Shown: positions 53,397 through 63,408, counted from the first letter of the stretch. The stretch: 64,000 nucleotides of DNA from Streptomyces canus (GCF_001514145.1 NZ_KQ948658.1:185687-249686); one strand, 5' to 3'. A program made the numbers and translations. Notes: generated by a model from the letters alone, not told the origin.

Positions 53397-54844
53397 GAAC
53401 ACCCTGTGCCTCGCAGCTGACGTCCGGCCGCTTCCCGCGCGACATCCAACCGTGCCACATGCTCCTCGTACCCCTTCGCGTAGTACGAGGCCCGCCCCGG
53501 ATCCGGCTCGACGATCGCCGTAGGCGCGGTCCAGGCCCCCGCGTCCAGCGAGACCCCGTACCGCTCGGCCGCAGCCAGCACCGCTCCCCGGGCCCCGACC
53601 TCCCCCTCCACGACCCGCAACGGCCGCCCCAGCACATCGGCCAGCAACCGCATCCAGGCGGGACTCCGCGTCCCCCCACCGCACACCGCCAGGGACCCCG
53701 TCAGCCCGGCCGCCTCCAGACAGTGCCGGGCCGCGTACCCGATGCCCTCGCAGGTCGCGCGGATCAGATCCGCCTTGGTCGTCTCCAGCGAGACCCCGCT
53801 GAGCTCGGCCCGCAGATGCGGCTCGACGAACGGAGCCCGCTCCCCGGAGGGAGCGAAGTACGGCAGCACCCGGACCCCGTGCGCCCCCGGCGGGGTCGCC
53901 GCCAGCAGGTCGTCGACCTCCGCATGCGTGACGCCCGTGGTCGACAGCACCCAGTCCAGCGCCGCCGTCCCCACCATCGCCGGCATCGCCCGCAGCCGGT
54001 GCCCGGGCCGGTCGGTGGAGATGTACAGCCCGGCCGGCTCCCCGGTCAGGTCCAGCTCGGTGGTGGCGACGAGCGCGGCCAGACAGGTTCCGACGATGAG
54101 GAGTCCGTCGCCCGGCGCGGTGACCCCGGCGCCCAGCGCGCAGGCCGGCAGATCGTACGGCCCGTTCGAGAGCCGCGTCCCGGACGGCAGCCCCTCGCCC
54201 CGCGCCTCGCCCGTGGCGATCGGGTCGCCGATCGGGGGGAGCAGCCTTCGGCGACGGGTGAGTCCCAGCACCTCGACCACCCGGTTGTCGTACGTCCGTG
54301 TCCGAGGGTCGAGGAAGGGCATGGACGCGTCCGACACGTCCGTCGTCGCCCGCGCGGCACCCGTCAGCCGCTGGAAGACCATGTCCTTGCAGTACACGGC
54401 GGTCGCGGCGGCATCCAGGGACTTCGGGTCGTACCGGTCGAGCCAGGCCAGCAACGGCCCCGGCGAGCCGGGGAACATCGCGCCGCCGGTCCGCCGGAAC
54501 ACCGTCTCGAAGGTGCCGTCCGCCAGCCACTGGTCGAGCAGTTCGTGGGCCCGGCCGTCCATCCAGGACAGCGCCGAACGCACCGGCCGCCCCTCCTCGT
54601 CGACCAGCCACACCCCGTCGCCCTGACCGGTCAGCCCGGCCAGCTCCACCGGCTGAGGCACCCGCCCGGTCAGCTTGCCGAGGACGTCGACGACGGCGTC
54701 GTAGACCTCCGCCATGTCCTGCTCGACGAACCCGCCGTGCAGGGAGAGCTCCACCGGGCGTGACTCGACGGCCAGTTGACGGCCCCCGCTGTCGAAAGCG
54801 GCGGCCTTGACTACGGACGTGCCCACATCGATACCGACGTACAT
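53393..54844 (-). CDS. FGGY-family carbohydrate kinase (xylulokinase-like) A
   Basis: 483 residues. Phosphate-binding GIDVGTSVVKAAAFD at the start, FGGY core regions, and the second ATP motif CGGGTRSPAWMRLLADVLGRPL. Phosphorylates a pentulose or polyol; the exact sugar cannot be told from sequence. Second of three leftward genes after the 2-hydroxyacid dehydrogenase. Confidence 0.88.
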   Translation of the reverse strand: MYVGIDVGTSVVKAAAFDSGGRQLAVESRPVELSLHGGFVEQDMAEVYDAVVDVLGKLTGRVPQPVELAGLTGQGDGVWLVDEEGRPVRSALSWMDGRAHELLDQWLADGTFETVFRRTGGAMFPGSPGPLLAWLDRYDPKSLDAAATAVYCKDMVFQRLTGAARATTDVSDASMPFLDPRTRTYDNRVVEVLGLTRRRRLLPPIGDPIATGEARGEGLPSGTRLSNGPYDLPACALGAGVTAPGDGLLIVGTCLAALVATTELDLTGEPAGLYISTDRPGHRLRAMPAMVGTAALDWVLSTTGVTHAEVDDLLAATPPGAHGVRVLPYFAPSGERAPFVEPHLRAELSGVSLETTKADLIRATCEGIGYAARHCLEAAGLTGSLAVCGGGTRSPAWMRLLADVLGRPLRVVEGEVGARGAVLAAAERYGVSLDAGAWTAPTAIVEPDPGRASYYAKGYEEHVARLDVAREAAGRQLRGTGCS

Positions 54845-54857
54845 GTTGCCTCCCGGC

Positions 54858-55901
54858 TCAGGTCAGACAGTGCGCCAACGGCTCCCCCCGCACCCAGCGG
54901 CCCACCTCCTCCGCCGCGATCCTCGCCGCCTTCTCGGCCACCGCGCGGCTCGCCCCGCCGAGGTGCGGGGTCAGGACGACCCGGTCGGCCAGGGCGTGCA
55001 GCCGGGAGTCCGGGGCCAGCGGCTCGTGCGCGTAGGTGTCGAGGGCCGCCGCCGACAGCCGGCCGGCCTCCAGTGCGTCGCACAGGGCGCTCTCGTCGAG
55101 GAGCGGACCGCGGGCCACGTTCACCACGACCGCCCCCTGGGGTAGCAGGGCCAGTTCGCGGGCGCCGATCAGGCCGCGGGTCTCGGCGGTGAGGCGGGCG
55201 TGCAGGGTGATCACCCGGGAGCGGGTGAGGAGCTGGTCCAGCGAGGACACGCGCAGGCCGTGGATCTCGCCGCGCACATAGGGGTCGTACACCATGACCT
55301 GCGCGCCGAAGGCACACAGGACACGCGCGACCCTGCTGCCGACGGCGCCGTAGCCGACGAGTCCGACGGGCAGGTCCTCCAGCTCCAGGCCGCTGTTCTC
55401 GTACGTGTAGTAGGCGGCGCCGCCCTCCCAACTGCCCTGTCCGGCCAGCAGGTCGTGGGCCTGCGGGATGCGGCGCACGGCGGCCAGCAGCATGCCGACG
55501 GTGAACTCGGCGGTGGCGGCGGCATTGCGGCCGGGCGCGAAGCACACCCGTACGTCACGGGCCTTGGCCGCGTCGAGGTTCACGTTGACCGGGCCGCCCC
55601 GGCACACGACGACCAGCCGCAGGCTGTCGGCGGCGTTCAGCACCCGCTCGGTGACGGGGCCCATCTGGGTGACGAGGACCTCCGCGCCGTCCAGCGCCTC
55701 GATCAGCTCGTCCTCGGCGTCGCTCGCCTCCGTCACCTCCGCCACCGGCCCGAAGGGTTCCAGCGGCCAGCCGAGCCTCACCTCCTTCGTGTCCGCGGCG
55801 ATGTCGCCCAGCTCGGCCTCGACGGCCCCGGCGATCAGCCCCGGCAGTACGAAGTGGTCGCCGGCCGCCACGACACGTACGGGATCGGTCCTCTGGGTCA
55901 T
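54858..55901 (-). CDS. D-2-hydroxyacid dehydrogenase
   Basis: 347 residues. NAD-binding VGLVGYGAVGSRVARVL, with catalytic Arg (NVARGPLLDE), Glu (AALDTYAHEPL) and His (LTPHLGG). SerA/glyoxylate-reductase-like family. 13 bases before the FGGY kinase; the pair suggests oxidation or reduction plus phosphorylation of the same sugar acid or polyol. Confidence 0.9.
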   Translation of the reverse strand: MTQRTDPVRVVAAGDHFVLPGLIAGAVEAELGDIAADTKEVRLGWPLEPFGPVAEVTEASDAEDELIEALDGAEVLVTQMGPVTERVLNAADSLRLVVVCRGGPVNVNLDAAKARDVRVCFAPGRNAAATAEFTVGMLLAAVRRIPQAHDLLAGQGSWEGGAAYYTYENSGLELEDLPVGLVGYGAVGSRVARVLCAFGAQVMVYDPYVRGEIHGLRVSSLDQLLTRSRVITLHARLTAETRGLIGARELALLPQGAVVVNVARGPLLDESALCDALEAGRLSAAALDTYAHEPLAPDSRLHALADRVVLTPHLGGASRAVAEKAARIAAEEVGRWVRGEPLAHCLT

Positions 55902-55989
55902 CGTCGACCTCCGGATCGTCGCTTCACTGTCACGATGTTGAGCCGCGGGTCCGGGGTACGCATAGACCCCGTGCGGGTGGGAGGCCCCG

Positions 55990-57429
55990 ATGACAGAGAT
56001 GACAGACGAGAACGAGACGGTGTGGCTGGGGATCGACCTCGGCACACAGAGCGTCCGCGCGCTGGCGGTCACGGCCGGCGGAACCGTGCGGGGCCGGGGT
56101 TCCGCCCCGCTCGGCGGCCGGCGCGAGGGCGGGCGGCACGAACAGGATCCGGGGGAGTGGTGGGAGGCCGTGCGTACGGCGTCCCGTTCCGCGCTCCTCA
56201 CCCTGACGGGCGTACGGATCGGCGGACTCGCGGTGTGCGGGACGTCCGGGACGGTGCTGCTGACGGACCCGGAGGGGCGGCCGACGAGCCCGGCGCTCAT
56301 GTACGACGACACACGCGCGGCGGGCGAGGCGGCTCGGCTGCGGGAGACGGGGCTCGCGGTACAGGACACCTGGGCGCTGCCGAAGGCGCTGTGGCTCGTC
56401 GGCGCGCACGGGAAGGGCCGGGTCACCCACCAGCCCGACACCGTCACCGCCCGGCTGGTCGGCAGGCCGGTGCCGGCCGACTCCAGCCATGCCCTCAAGA
56501 CGGGCTACGACCTCGAGCGCGACGCCTGGCCGGACATCGCCCTGGACCTCCCCGACGTCGTCCCGCCCGGCACCCGTCTCGGCGAGGTCTGCCCGGCCGC
56601 CGCGGAGGCGACCGGCATCCCCGCCGGGACCCCCGTCATCTCCGGGATGACCGACGGCTGTGCGGCCCAGATCGCGGCGGGCGCCCTGCGGCACGGATCC
56701 TGGAACTCGGTGCTCGGTACCACCCTCGTGCTCAAGGGAGCGACCCCGGACCCGGTGCGCGACCCCACCGGCGTGGTCTACAACCACCGCGCACCGGGCG
56801 GTACCTGGCTGCCCGGCGGGGCGTCGAGCGTGGGCGCGGGGGCGCTGCCGGCGGACGTGGACCCGGTAACCATGGACGAACGGGCCGCCGCCTTCGAGCC
56901 GTCCGGCGCGGTCGCGTACCCGCTGGTCTCCCGGGGCGAGCGGTTCCCGTTCCTGGCCCCGGACGCCACCGCCCTCCTCCTGGGCACCCCCGCCGACGAC
57001 GCCGACCGCTGGGCCGGGATCCTCCAGGGCGTCGGGTTCGCGGAGCGCCTGTGCCTGGACTACCTGCACCACCTGGGCGCGCCGCTCGACGGCCCCCTCA
57101 CCTTCACCGGCGGCGCGGCCCGCAGCCCGTACTGGAACCAGCTCCGCGCCGACATCCTCGGCCGCCCGGCCCGCGTACCCGAACAGACCGAACCGGCCCT
57201 GGGAATGGCCGCGTTGGCGCTGCACGGCACCACGGGCACCCCCCTGGCGGAGGCCGCCGAGCACATGGTCCGCATCCGCACGGTCGTGGAGCCGCGCCCC
57301 GGCCGCACGGCTCTCTTCGCCGACCCGTACGCCCGTCTCGTCGGCGAACTCACCGCGCGCGGCTGGCTTTCGGCGCAGGTGGCGGCCCACGCGCGCGCCC
57401 GGCTCGACCGGGACACCACGGCATCCTGA
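55990..57429 (+). CDS. FGGY-family carbohydrate kinase B
   Basis: 479 residues. GIDLGTQSVRALAVT phosphate motif, then GMTDGCAAQIAAGA and TGGAARSPYWNQLRADILGRP. Distant from kinase A, so the two probably act on different substrates. Divergent from the dehydrogenase; 48 bases before the histidine phosphatase. Confidence 0.88.
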   Translation: MTEMTDENETVWLGIDLGTQSVRALAVTAGGTVRGRGSAPLGGRREGGRHEQDPGEWWEAVRTASRSALLTLTGVRIGGLAVCGTSGTVLLTDPEGRPTSPALMYDDTRAAGEAARLRETGLAVQDTWALPKALWLVGAHGKGRVTHQPDTVTARLVGRPVPADSSHALKTGYDLERDAWPDIALDLPDVVPPGTRLGEVCPAAAEATGIPAGTPVISGMTDGCAAQIAAGALRHGSWNSVLGTTLVLKGATPDPVRDPTGVVYNHRAPGGTWLPGGASSVGAGALPADVDPVTMDERAAAFEPSGAVAYPLVSRGERFPFLAPDATALLLGTPADDADRWAGILQGVGFAERLCLDYLHHLGAPLDGPLTFTGGAARSPYWNQLRADILGRPARVPEQTEPALGMAALALHGTTGTPLAEAAEHMVRIRTVVEPRPGRTALFADPYARLVGELTARGWLSAQVAAHARARLDRDTTAS

Positions 57430-57477
57430 AGACGACCGACCGTGACCGACCGCAGAGAACCTGGAGACCGCCCCCAC

Positions 57478-58101
57478 ATGAGCACGACGCTGCTGCTGGC
57501 CCGGCACGGACAGACCATCTGGCACGCCGAGAACCGCTACGCGGGGGTGAGCGACATCGGGCTCACCGACGAGGGCCGCGCCCAGGCGGAGGCGCTCGGC
57601 CGGTGGGCCGCCGTGCACCGCCCCGACGCGATCTGGACGTCCCCCCTCTCCCGGGCGATCGCCACCGCCGACCCCGCCTGCCGTGCCCTCGGCGTCGCCC
57701 CGCGGCGCGAACCCGACCTCAGGGAGTGCGACTTCGGGGTGGTGGAGGGCCGTACCCTCGCGGAGTTCGCCGCGGAGGTGCCCGAGGCGGCGGAGGCCTT
57801 CCGGGCGGACCCGGTGACGTATCCCTTCCCCGGCGCGGAGGACCCGCGCGAAGCCGCCGCCCGGGGAGCCGGCGCCCTGCGCCGCATCGCCGCCGCCCAC
57901 CCCGACGAGCGCGTCCTGGTCGTCGCCCACAACACCCTGCTGCGGCTGGTGCTGTGCACGCTGCTGTCGATCCCGCTCGGGGAGTACCGCAGAGTGTTCC
58001 CGCGGTTGCGCAACGCGGCGATCACCGAACTGCGCCTCGGCGAAGACGGATCCGCCGCACTTCTCTCACTCAATGTGCCGTGCGAGACGGACAGGTCGTA
58101 G
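57478..58101 (+). CDS. Histidine phosphatase (phosphoglycerate-mutase superfamily)
   Basis: 207 residues from the ATG at 57478. Nucleophile motif LARHGQT, acid residue in LRECDFG, second His in VVAHNTLLRLVL. Likely a sugar-phosphate phosphatase working with the neighbouring kinases rather than a glycolytic mutase. Confidence 0.9.
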   Translation: MSTTLLLARHGQTIWHAENRYAGVSDIGLTDEGRAQAEALGRWAAVHRPDAIWTSPLSRAIATADPACRALGVAPRREPDLRECDFGVVEGRTLAEFAAEVPEAAEAFRADPVTYPFPGAEDPREAAARGAGALRRIAAAHPDERVLVVAHNTLLRLVLCTLLSIPLGEYRRVFPRLRNAAITELRLGEDGSAALLSLNVPCETDRS

Positions 58102-58113
58102 CACGATGGGCCC

Positions 58114-58890
58114 ATGACGGAGATCGACACCTCGGTGCCGCATTCGGCCCGGATCTGGAACTACTGGCTCGGCGGCAAGGACAACTACCCCGTCGACGAG
58201 GCGGCCGGCGACGCCTACACGGCCGTCTTCCCCGGCATCGTCACGATCGCCCGCAGCAGCCGCGCCTTTCTCGGCCGCAGCATCCGGTACCTGGTCGAGG
58301 AGGCGGGCGTCCGCCAGTTCCTGGACGTCGGCACCGGGCTGCCCACGGTCGACAACACCCACGAGGTCGCCCAGCGCTTCGCCCCCGAATCGAAGATCGT
58401 CTACGTCGACAACGACCCGCTGGTCCTCGCCCACGCCCGCGCCCTTCTCACCTCCGCACCGGAAGGCGCGACGGCGTACGAGGACCTGACGCTCTACGAG
58501 CCGGAGAAGGTCCTTCAGGCGGCCTCCCGGACCCTCGACCTCACCCGTCCGACCGCCCTGATCCTCAGCGGCATCCTCGGCCATGTCACCGACTACGACC
58601 TGGCCCGCGACCTGGTCCGCAGGCTGGTGGCGGGCCTGCCCTCCGGCAGCTACCTCTGCGTCAACGACGGCTCCCGCGGCACCGACCCGGACTACGAGCA
58701 GGCCCAGGACGCCTACAACGAGACCGGCGCGGTGCCCTACCTCCTGCGTCCGGTCGACAAGATCGAGGCGTTCTTCGAGGGCCTGGACCTGGTGGACCCG
58801 GGCGTGGTGTCGGTCCCGCTGTGGCGCCCGGACGGCGACGCGACCCCCGCTCCGATCGGCCAGCACGGGGGTGTGGGGCGAAAGGCCTGA
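58114..58890 (+). CDS. DUF574-type SAM-dependent methyltransferase
   Basis: 258 residues. Family hallmarks: RIWNYWLGGKDNYPVDEAAG, FLDVGTGLPT (SAM loop) and YVDNDPLVLAHARALL. Very common, multi-copy in Streptomyces; physiological substrate unknown. 12 bases after the phosphatase, so probably the same transcript. Confidence 0.9.
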   Translation: MTEIDTSVPHSARIWNYWLGGKDNYPVDEAAGDAYTAVFPGIVTIARSSRAFLGRSIRYLVEEAGVRQFLDVGTGLPTVDNTHEVAQRFAPESKIVYVDNDPLVLAHARALLTSAPEGATAYEDLTLYEPEKVLQAASRTLDLTRPTALILSGILGHVTDYDLARDLVRRLVAGLPSGSYLCVNDGSRGTDPDYEQAQDAYNETGAVPYLLRPVDKIEAFFEGLDLVDPGVVSVPLWRPDGDATPAPIGQHGGVGRKA

Positions 58891-58912
58891 GCCCACTGGC
58901 CTGATGGGCAAC

Positions 58913-58937
58913 CCCCGCGAGTCACGTCCTCGCGGGG
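58913..58937. terminator. Bidirectional terminator
   Basis: CCCCGCGAG (58913-58921) pairs with CTCGCGGGG (58929-58937), 7-base loop, between the convergent methyltransferase and permease genes. Confidence 0.75.
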
Positions 58938-58939
58938 AG

Positions 58940-60325
58940 TCAGGCCTCGGTGCGCGCCCTCTGCCACGCGTACCCCGCGCCCGCCAGGACCAGCGTCATG
59001 CCGCCCGTCCAGTACAGCTGGACGCGGGTGTCCGGTTCGCGGGCCATCAGGACGAGGATCGTGGCCATGCCCGCCAGGGCGACCCAGGTCAGGTAGGGGA
59101 AGGCCCAGGTGCGGACGGCAAGCCGCTCGGGGGCCTCGCGTTCCAGGGCGCGGCGCAGCCGCAGCTGGGAGACGGCGATGAAACCCCAGACGACGAGGAT
59201 GACCGCGCCGATCATGTTGAGGAGCCAGGCGAAGACGTCGTCGGGGCGCCAGTAGCTGAGGACCACGCAGACGAAACCGAAGACGCTGGAGGCGAGGACC
59301 GCCAGGCGCGGGACACCGCCGGAGACGCGCCCCAGGGTGCTGGGGCCGAGGCCCCGCTCGACCAGGGAGTAGGCGATGCGGGAGGAGCCGTAGACGTTGG
59401 CGTTCATCGCGGAGAGGAGGGCGATCAGGACGACCACGTTCATGAGCTGCCCCGCCCCCGGGATGCCCAGTTCGTCGAGGGCGGCCACGTACGGGCCCTT
59501 CTCCACGACCGCCGTGGAGTCCCAGGGGACCAGGGTGACGATGAGCGCCATCGAGCCGATGTAGAACAGCGCGATGCGCCACATCGCCGTCCGGACCGCG
59601 CTCGCCACCCCGCGCACCGGGTCCTCGGACTCGGCGGCCGCGATGGTGACCGTCTCCAGGCCGCCGTACGCGAAGACGGAGGCGAGCAGGCCGACGACCA
59701 GGCCCTCGCCGCCGCCGGGGAAGAAGCCCCCGCGGCCGGTGAGGTTCTCGGTGCCCGGGGCGTCCGTGCCGGGCAGGACACCGGCGATCGCCAGCACCCC
59801 GAGGACCAGGAACAGGCCGATCGCGCCCACCTTCAGGGCCGCGAACCAGAACTCGAACTCGCCGAAGTTCTTCACCGCGGCCAGGTTCGTGGCGCAGAAG
59901 ACCACCATGAACAGGGCCACCCAGGCCCATTCGGGGGTCCCCGGCAGCCAGCCGGTCACGATCTTCGCGGCGCCGATCCCCTCCAGGCCCACGGCCGTGC
60001 ACAGCAGGATCCAGAAGGACCAGCCGGCGGTGAAGCCCGCCCAGGGGCCGAACGCCCGCTCGGCGTGCGCGGAGAAGGAGCCGGAGGAGGGGTACGCGGC
60101 CGACATCTCGCCGAGCATCCGCATCACCAGCATCACGAGGAGGCCGGAGAGCGTGTAGGCGAGGACGATCGAGGGCCCGGCGGCGGCGATCCCCGCGCCG
60201 GAACCGACGAACAGTCCCGCGCCGATCACCCCGCCGAGGGCGATCATCGACAGATGGCGCTGCTTGAGGCCGTGGGTGAGGGAGGCGTCCGACTCTTGTG
60301 GAGCCTTGACGGTGGTGCTGGGCAT
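58940..60325 (-). CDS. APC-superfamily amino-acid permease (GabP/AnsP type)
   Basis: 461 residues with twelve membrane spans. Family motif MIALGGVIGAGLFVGSG in the first span and a conserved AYGGLETVTIAAAESEDP loop. Proton-coupled amino-acid importer. Own terminator to the left; the region to the right separates it from the sulfonate-type operon. Confidence 0.92.
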   Translation of the reverse strand: MPSTTVKAPQESDASLTHGLKQRHLSMIALGGVIGAGLFVGSGAGIAAAGPSIVLAYTLSGLLVMLVMRMLGEMSAAYPSSGSFSAHAERAFGPWAGFTAGWSFWILLCTAVGLEGIGAAKIVTGWLPGTPEWAWVALFMVVFCATNLAAVKNFGEFEFWFAALKVGAIGLFLVLGVLAIAGVLPGTDAPGTENLTGRGGFFPGGGEGLVVGLLASVFAYGGLETVTIAAAESEDPVRGVASAVRTAMWRIALFYIGSMALIVTLVPWDSTAVVEKGPYVAALDELGIPGAGQLMNVVVLIALLSAMNANVYGSSRIAYSLVERGLGPSTLGRVSGGVPRLAVLASSVFGFVCVVLSYWRPDDVFAWLLNMIGAVILVVWGFIAVSQLRLRRALEREAPERLAVRTWAFPYLTWVALAGMATILVLMAREPDTRVQLYWTGGMTLVLAGAGYAWQRARTEA

Positions 60326-60374
60326 GGGCGGGTTCGTCCAGTGCGTGAGACGGGCAAAAACGCCCACAGTCTGG

Positions 60375-60404
60375 GCGGCCTCCCCAGGTCAAAGGGGAGG
60401 CCGC
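60375..60404. terminator. Terminator of the TauD/LLM/ABC operon
   Basis: GCGGCCTCCCC (60375-60385) pairs perfectly with GGGGAGGCCGC (60394-60404), 8-base loop, 34 bases past the TauD stop. Confidence 0.85.
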
Positions 60405-60437
60405 TCACCATACGGACACCGGCCGAACCCGCTGTGA

Positions 60438-61334
60438 CTACGCCGCTACGGCCGTGTAGTGCGAGGCGTCGCCCTCGATCGAGTAGCTCTCCTTGCCCTC
60501 GATGCCCACCGGCACGTCCCCGGCGACGGTCACCCGGTGCAGCCGCCGCGGCAGACCGTCGTAGTTGTCGACGGCGTAGTGCTGGGTGATGCGGTTGTCG
60601 AAGAGCACGAGCTGGTTCTCCGACCAGCGGTGCCGCAGCAGGTTCTCCGGCCGGGTCACATACGCCTGGAGCAGGTCGAGGACCTTGCGGGACTCACTCA
60701 CCGACAGGCCCACGATCCGCTGCGCGAACCCGCCGATGAACAGCCCGCGTTCACCGGTCAGCGGGTGCACCCGGACCACCGGATGGGCCGTGCGGAACTT
60801 GATCGAGGTGAACTGGGCCCGCCGGGCGGCCTGTTCCTCGTCCACCGTCTCCTCCGGTACGGCGTAGTCGTAGTCGTTGGTGTGCTCGGCCCACAGACCG
60901 TCGGCCAGCCGGCGCAGCGGCTCCGGCAGATTCCGGTACGCGGCCGCCGAGTTGGAGATGAGCGTCTCGCCGCCGTACGGCGGGATCGTCAGGCTGCGCA
61001 GGGTGCTGGCCTGCGGCGGGTTGAGGACGAACGTGACGTCGGTGTGCCAGTTGTTGGCGGCGCGTCCCTCCTCGCTGTCGACGGGCAGGACGTTCGGGGC
61101 GCCGTCCACGGCGGGCACGGTCGGGTGGGCGGTGGTGAGCTCGCCGAACTGACGGGCGAAGGCCTGCTGACCCTCGTCGTCGAGGTTCACGTCACTGAAC
61201 ACGAGCGCCTTGTGGACGTTGAGGGCGTCCCGGAGGGCGGTGGCCGTCTCCTCGTCGAGCGGCCTGGAGATGTCGACACCGGAGACGTGGGCGCCGATGC
61301 GGGCGGTGACCTTGCGGATCTCGATACCGGACAT
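60438..61334 (-). CDS. TauD/TfdA-family Fe(II)/2-oxoglutarate dioxygenase
   Basis: 298 residues. Iron triad HxD in NWHTDVTF and the distal His in RRLHRVT; the 2-oxoglutarate Arg is in the same segment. Taurine-dioxygenase-like: oxidises a sulfonate or related substrate, releasing sulfite. Last gene of the operon, 14 bases after the flavin monooxygenase. Confidence 0.9.
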   Translation of the reverse strand: MSGIEIRKVTARIGAHVSGVDISRPLDEETATALRDALNVHKALVFSDVNLDDEGQQAFARQFGELTTAHPTVPAVDGAPNVLPVDSEEGRAANNWHTDVTFVLNPPQASTLRSLTIPPYGGETLISNSAAAYRNLPEPLRRLADGLWAEHTNDYDYAVPEETVDEEQAARRAQFTSIKFRTAHPVVRVHPLTGERGLFIGGFAQRIVGLSVSESRKVLDLLQAYVTRPENLLRHRWSENQLVLFDNRITQHYAVDNYDGLPRRLHRVTVAGDVPVGIEGKESYSIEGDASHYTAVAA

Positions 61335-61348
61335 GGGAGTGGTCCTTC

Positions 61349-62686
61349 CTAGGCGTGGACGGGCTGGGCGTACTGGTTCGCGGGGCGCGGAAGGCCGTAG
61401 CGCTCTCGCAGGGTCTGTCTCGGCCCGTACTCCGTGCGGAGCAGACCGCGGGTGCGCAGGATCGGGACGACGTGGTCGACGAACGTGTCCAGGCCGGACG
61501 GCAGGACCGGGGGCATGATGTTGAAGCCGTCGGCGGCGCCCTGCGTGAACCAGGTCTCTATGGCGTCGGCGACCTGCTCGGGCGTACCGGCGAAGGTGAG
61601 ATGGCCGCGCCCGCCGCCGAGCCGCCCGATCAGCTGCCGCACGGTGAGACGGTCGCGCCGGGCCAGCTCGACGACGAGCGTGTAGCGGCTCTTGGCGCCC
61701 TCCACGGCGGACTCCGGCGGCAGGTCGGAGGGGAGCAGCCGGTCCAGCTCCAGGGAACCCGCGGGCAGTTGCAGCAGCCGCTCCAGGTTGGCCACGCCGT
61801 GGTGATGCACGATGTGCTCCTCCAGCTCCCGCTCCTTCGCGAGCGCCTCGGCCTCCGTGGCGCCGATGACGGGGACGATGCCGGGGAGCACCTTGATGTG
61901 GTCGGGGTCCCGGCCGGCCGCGGCGGTACGGGACTTGAGGTCGGCGTAGAAGGCCCGGGCGTCCTCGATGGTCTGCTGGGCGGTGAACACCGCCTCCGCG
62001 TACCGGGACGCGAACGCCTTGCCGTCCTCGCTGGAGCCCGCCTGCACGAGCAGCGGGTAACCCTGGGGCGTGCGGGGCACGTTGAGCGCGCCCTCGACGC
62101 TGAAGTACGTCCCCTGGTGCCGAGGCGGGTGGATCTTCGTGTCGTCGCCCCAGACGCCGGCGGCCTTGTCGCCGACGATCGCGTCGTCCTCCCAGCTGTC
62201 CCAGAGCTTGAGGGCCACGTCGAGGAACTCGCCGGCCCGGGCGTACCGGTCCGCGTGCGCGGGCTCGTGCTCGAGACCGAAGTTGCGGGCGGCCTCCTTG
62301 CCCGCGGTGGTGACGATGTTCCAGCCCGCCCGGCCACCGCTGATGATGTCCAGCGAGGCGAACTTCCGGGCCAGGTTGTAGGGGGAGTTGTAGGAGGTCG
62401 ATGCGGTCGCGATCAGCCCGATGTGCTCGGTGGCCGTCGCCAGCGCGGTCAGCAGGGTGAGCGGCTCCAGCGCACCGGCGGGCCGCTGGGCGAGGCTGCT
62501 CCACAACTGCGGCCCGTCGGCCAGGAAGAGCGAGTCGAAGGTGCCGCGCTCGGCGATCCGGGCCAGGCGGATGAAGTGGTCGAGCGAGACGTGCGCGAAC
62601 GGGTCGCTCTCGGGGAGGCGCCAGGACGCCTCGTGGTGGCCGGTGTTCATCAGGAACGCGTTGAGGTGGAGCTGTCCGGTGGTCAT
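61349..62686 (-). CDS. LLM-class flavin monooxygenase (NtaA/SnaA/DszA type)
   Basis: 445 residues, long-form LLM family. Conserved WNIVTT, RYARAGEFLDVALKLWDSW and PQGYPLLVQAGSS motifs. Uses FMNH2 and O2 to oxidise sulfonates, sulfones or amino-acetates. Its ATG overlaps the ATPase stop (ATGA). Pairs functionally with the TauD enzyme for organosulfur use (inference). Confidence 0.9.
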   Translation of the reverse strand: MTTGQLHLNAFLMNTGHHEASWRLPESDPFAHVSLDHFIRLARIAERGTFDSLFLADGPQLWSSLAQRPAGALEPLTLLTALATATEHIGLIATASTSYNSPYNLARKFASLDIISGGRAGWNIVTTAGKEAARNFGLEHEPAHADRYARAGEFLDVALKLWDSWEDDAIVGDKAAGVWGDDTKIHPPRHQGTYFSVEGALNVPRTPQGYPLLVQAGSSEDGKAFASRYAEAVFTAQQTIEDARAFYADLKSRTAAAGRDPDHIKVLPGIVPVIGATEAEALAKERELEEHIVHHHGVANLERLLQLPAGSLELDRLLPSDLPPESAVEGAKSRYTLVVELARRDRLTVRQLIGRLGGGRGHLTFAGTPEQVADAIETWFTQGAADGFNIMPPVLPSGLDTFVDHVVPILRTRGLLRTEYGPRQTLRERYGLPRPANQYAQPVHA

Positions 62687-63408
62687 GCGTGGTCCTCCGT
62701 CACACCGAGCGCGGCCAGCAGCCGCTCCCGGTACTCGCCCAGCAGGGGATCCCGGTACGAGCGCGGGTGCGGGCGGTCGATGGTCAGGTCGAGGCCGATG
62801 CGGCCCTGTTCGAGTACGAGCACCCGGTCGGCGAGCACGATCGCCTCGTCCACGTCGTGGGTGACGAGGAGGACGGACGGCTGGTGGCGCTTCCACAGCT
62901 CCCGCAGCAACGCGTGCATCTTGATGCGCGTCAACGCGTCAAGGGCTCCGAACGGCTCGTCGGCCAGCAGCAGTTCGGGCTCACGGACCAGGGAGCGGGC
63001 GAGGGCGGCGCGCTGGGCCTCGCCGCCGGAGAGCTCGTTGGGCCAGGCGCGTTCGCGGCCCTGGAGACCCACCTCGGCGAGCGCCTCCCGGCCCCTGTCC
63101 TCGCCGTCCGTGCCCAGCAGGACGTTGTCCAGCACCCGCCGCCAGGGCAGCAGCCGTGAGTCCTGGAAGACCACGGACACCCTTTCGGGAGCCGTGAGCC
63201 GGCCGCTTCCCACGACCTCGTGGTCCAGCCCCGCCACCGCCCGCAGCAGCGTGCTCTTGCCGGAGCCGCTGTGCCCGAGCAGGGCGACGAACTGTCCGGC
63301 CGGGATGTCGAGATCGATGCCGTCCAGGACCGTACGCCCGTCGAACGACCGGGTCAGACCCCGGAGTTGGACGGCGACCCGGGTCAGCTGCTCAGTGTGC
63401 GTCGCCAT
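62683..63408 (-). CDS. ABC transporter ATPase, SsuB/TauB type
   Basis: 241 residues. Walker A LGHSGSGKST, signature LSGGEAQR, Walker B LLLADEPFGALD, His in LVTHDVDEA. Energises the nitrate/sulfonate/taurine-type importer; overlaps the permease by 25 bases. Confidence 0.92.
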   Translation of the reverse strand: MATHTEQLTRVAVQLRGLTRSFDGRTVLDGIDLDIPAGQFVALLGHSGSGKSTLLRAVAGLDHEVVGSGRLTAPERVSVVFQDSRLLPWRRVLDNVLLGTDGEDRGREALAEVGLQGRERAWPNELSGGEAQRAALARSLVREPELLLADEPFGALDALTRIKMHALLRELWKRHQPSVLLVTHDVDEAIVLADRVLVLEQGRIGLDLTIDRPHPRSYRDPLLGEYRERLLAALGVTEDHA

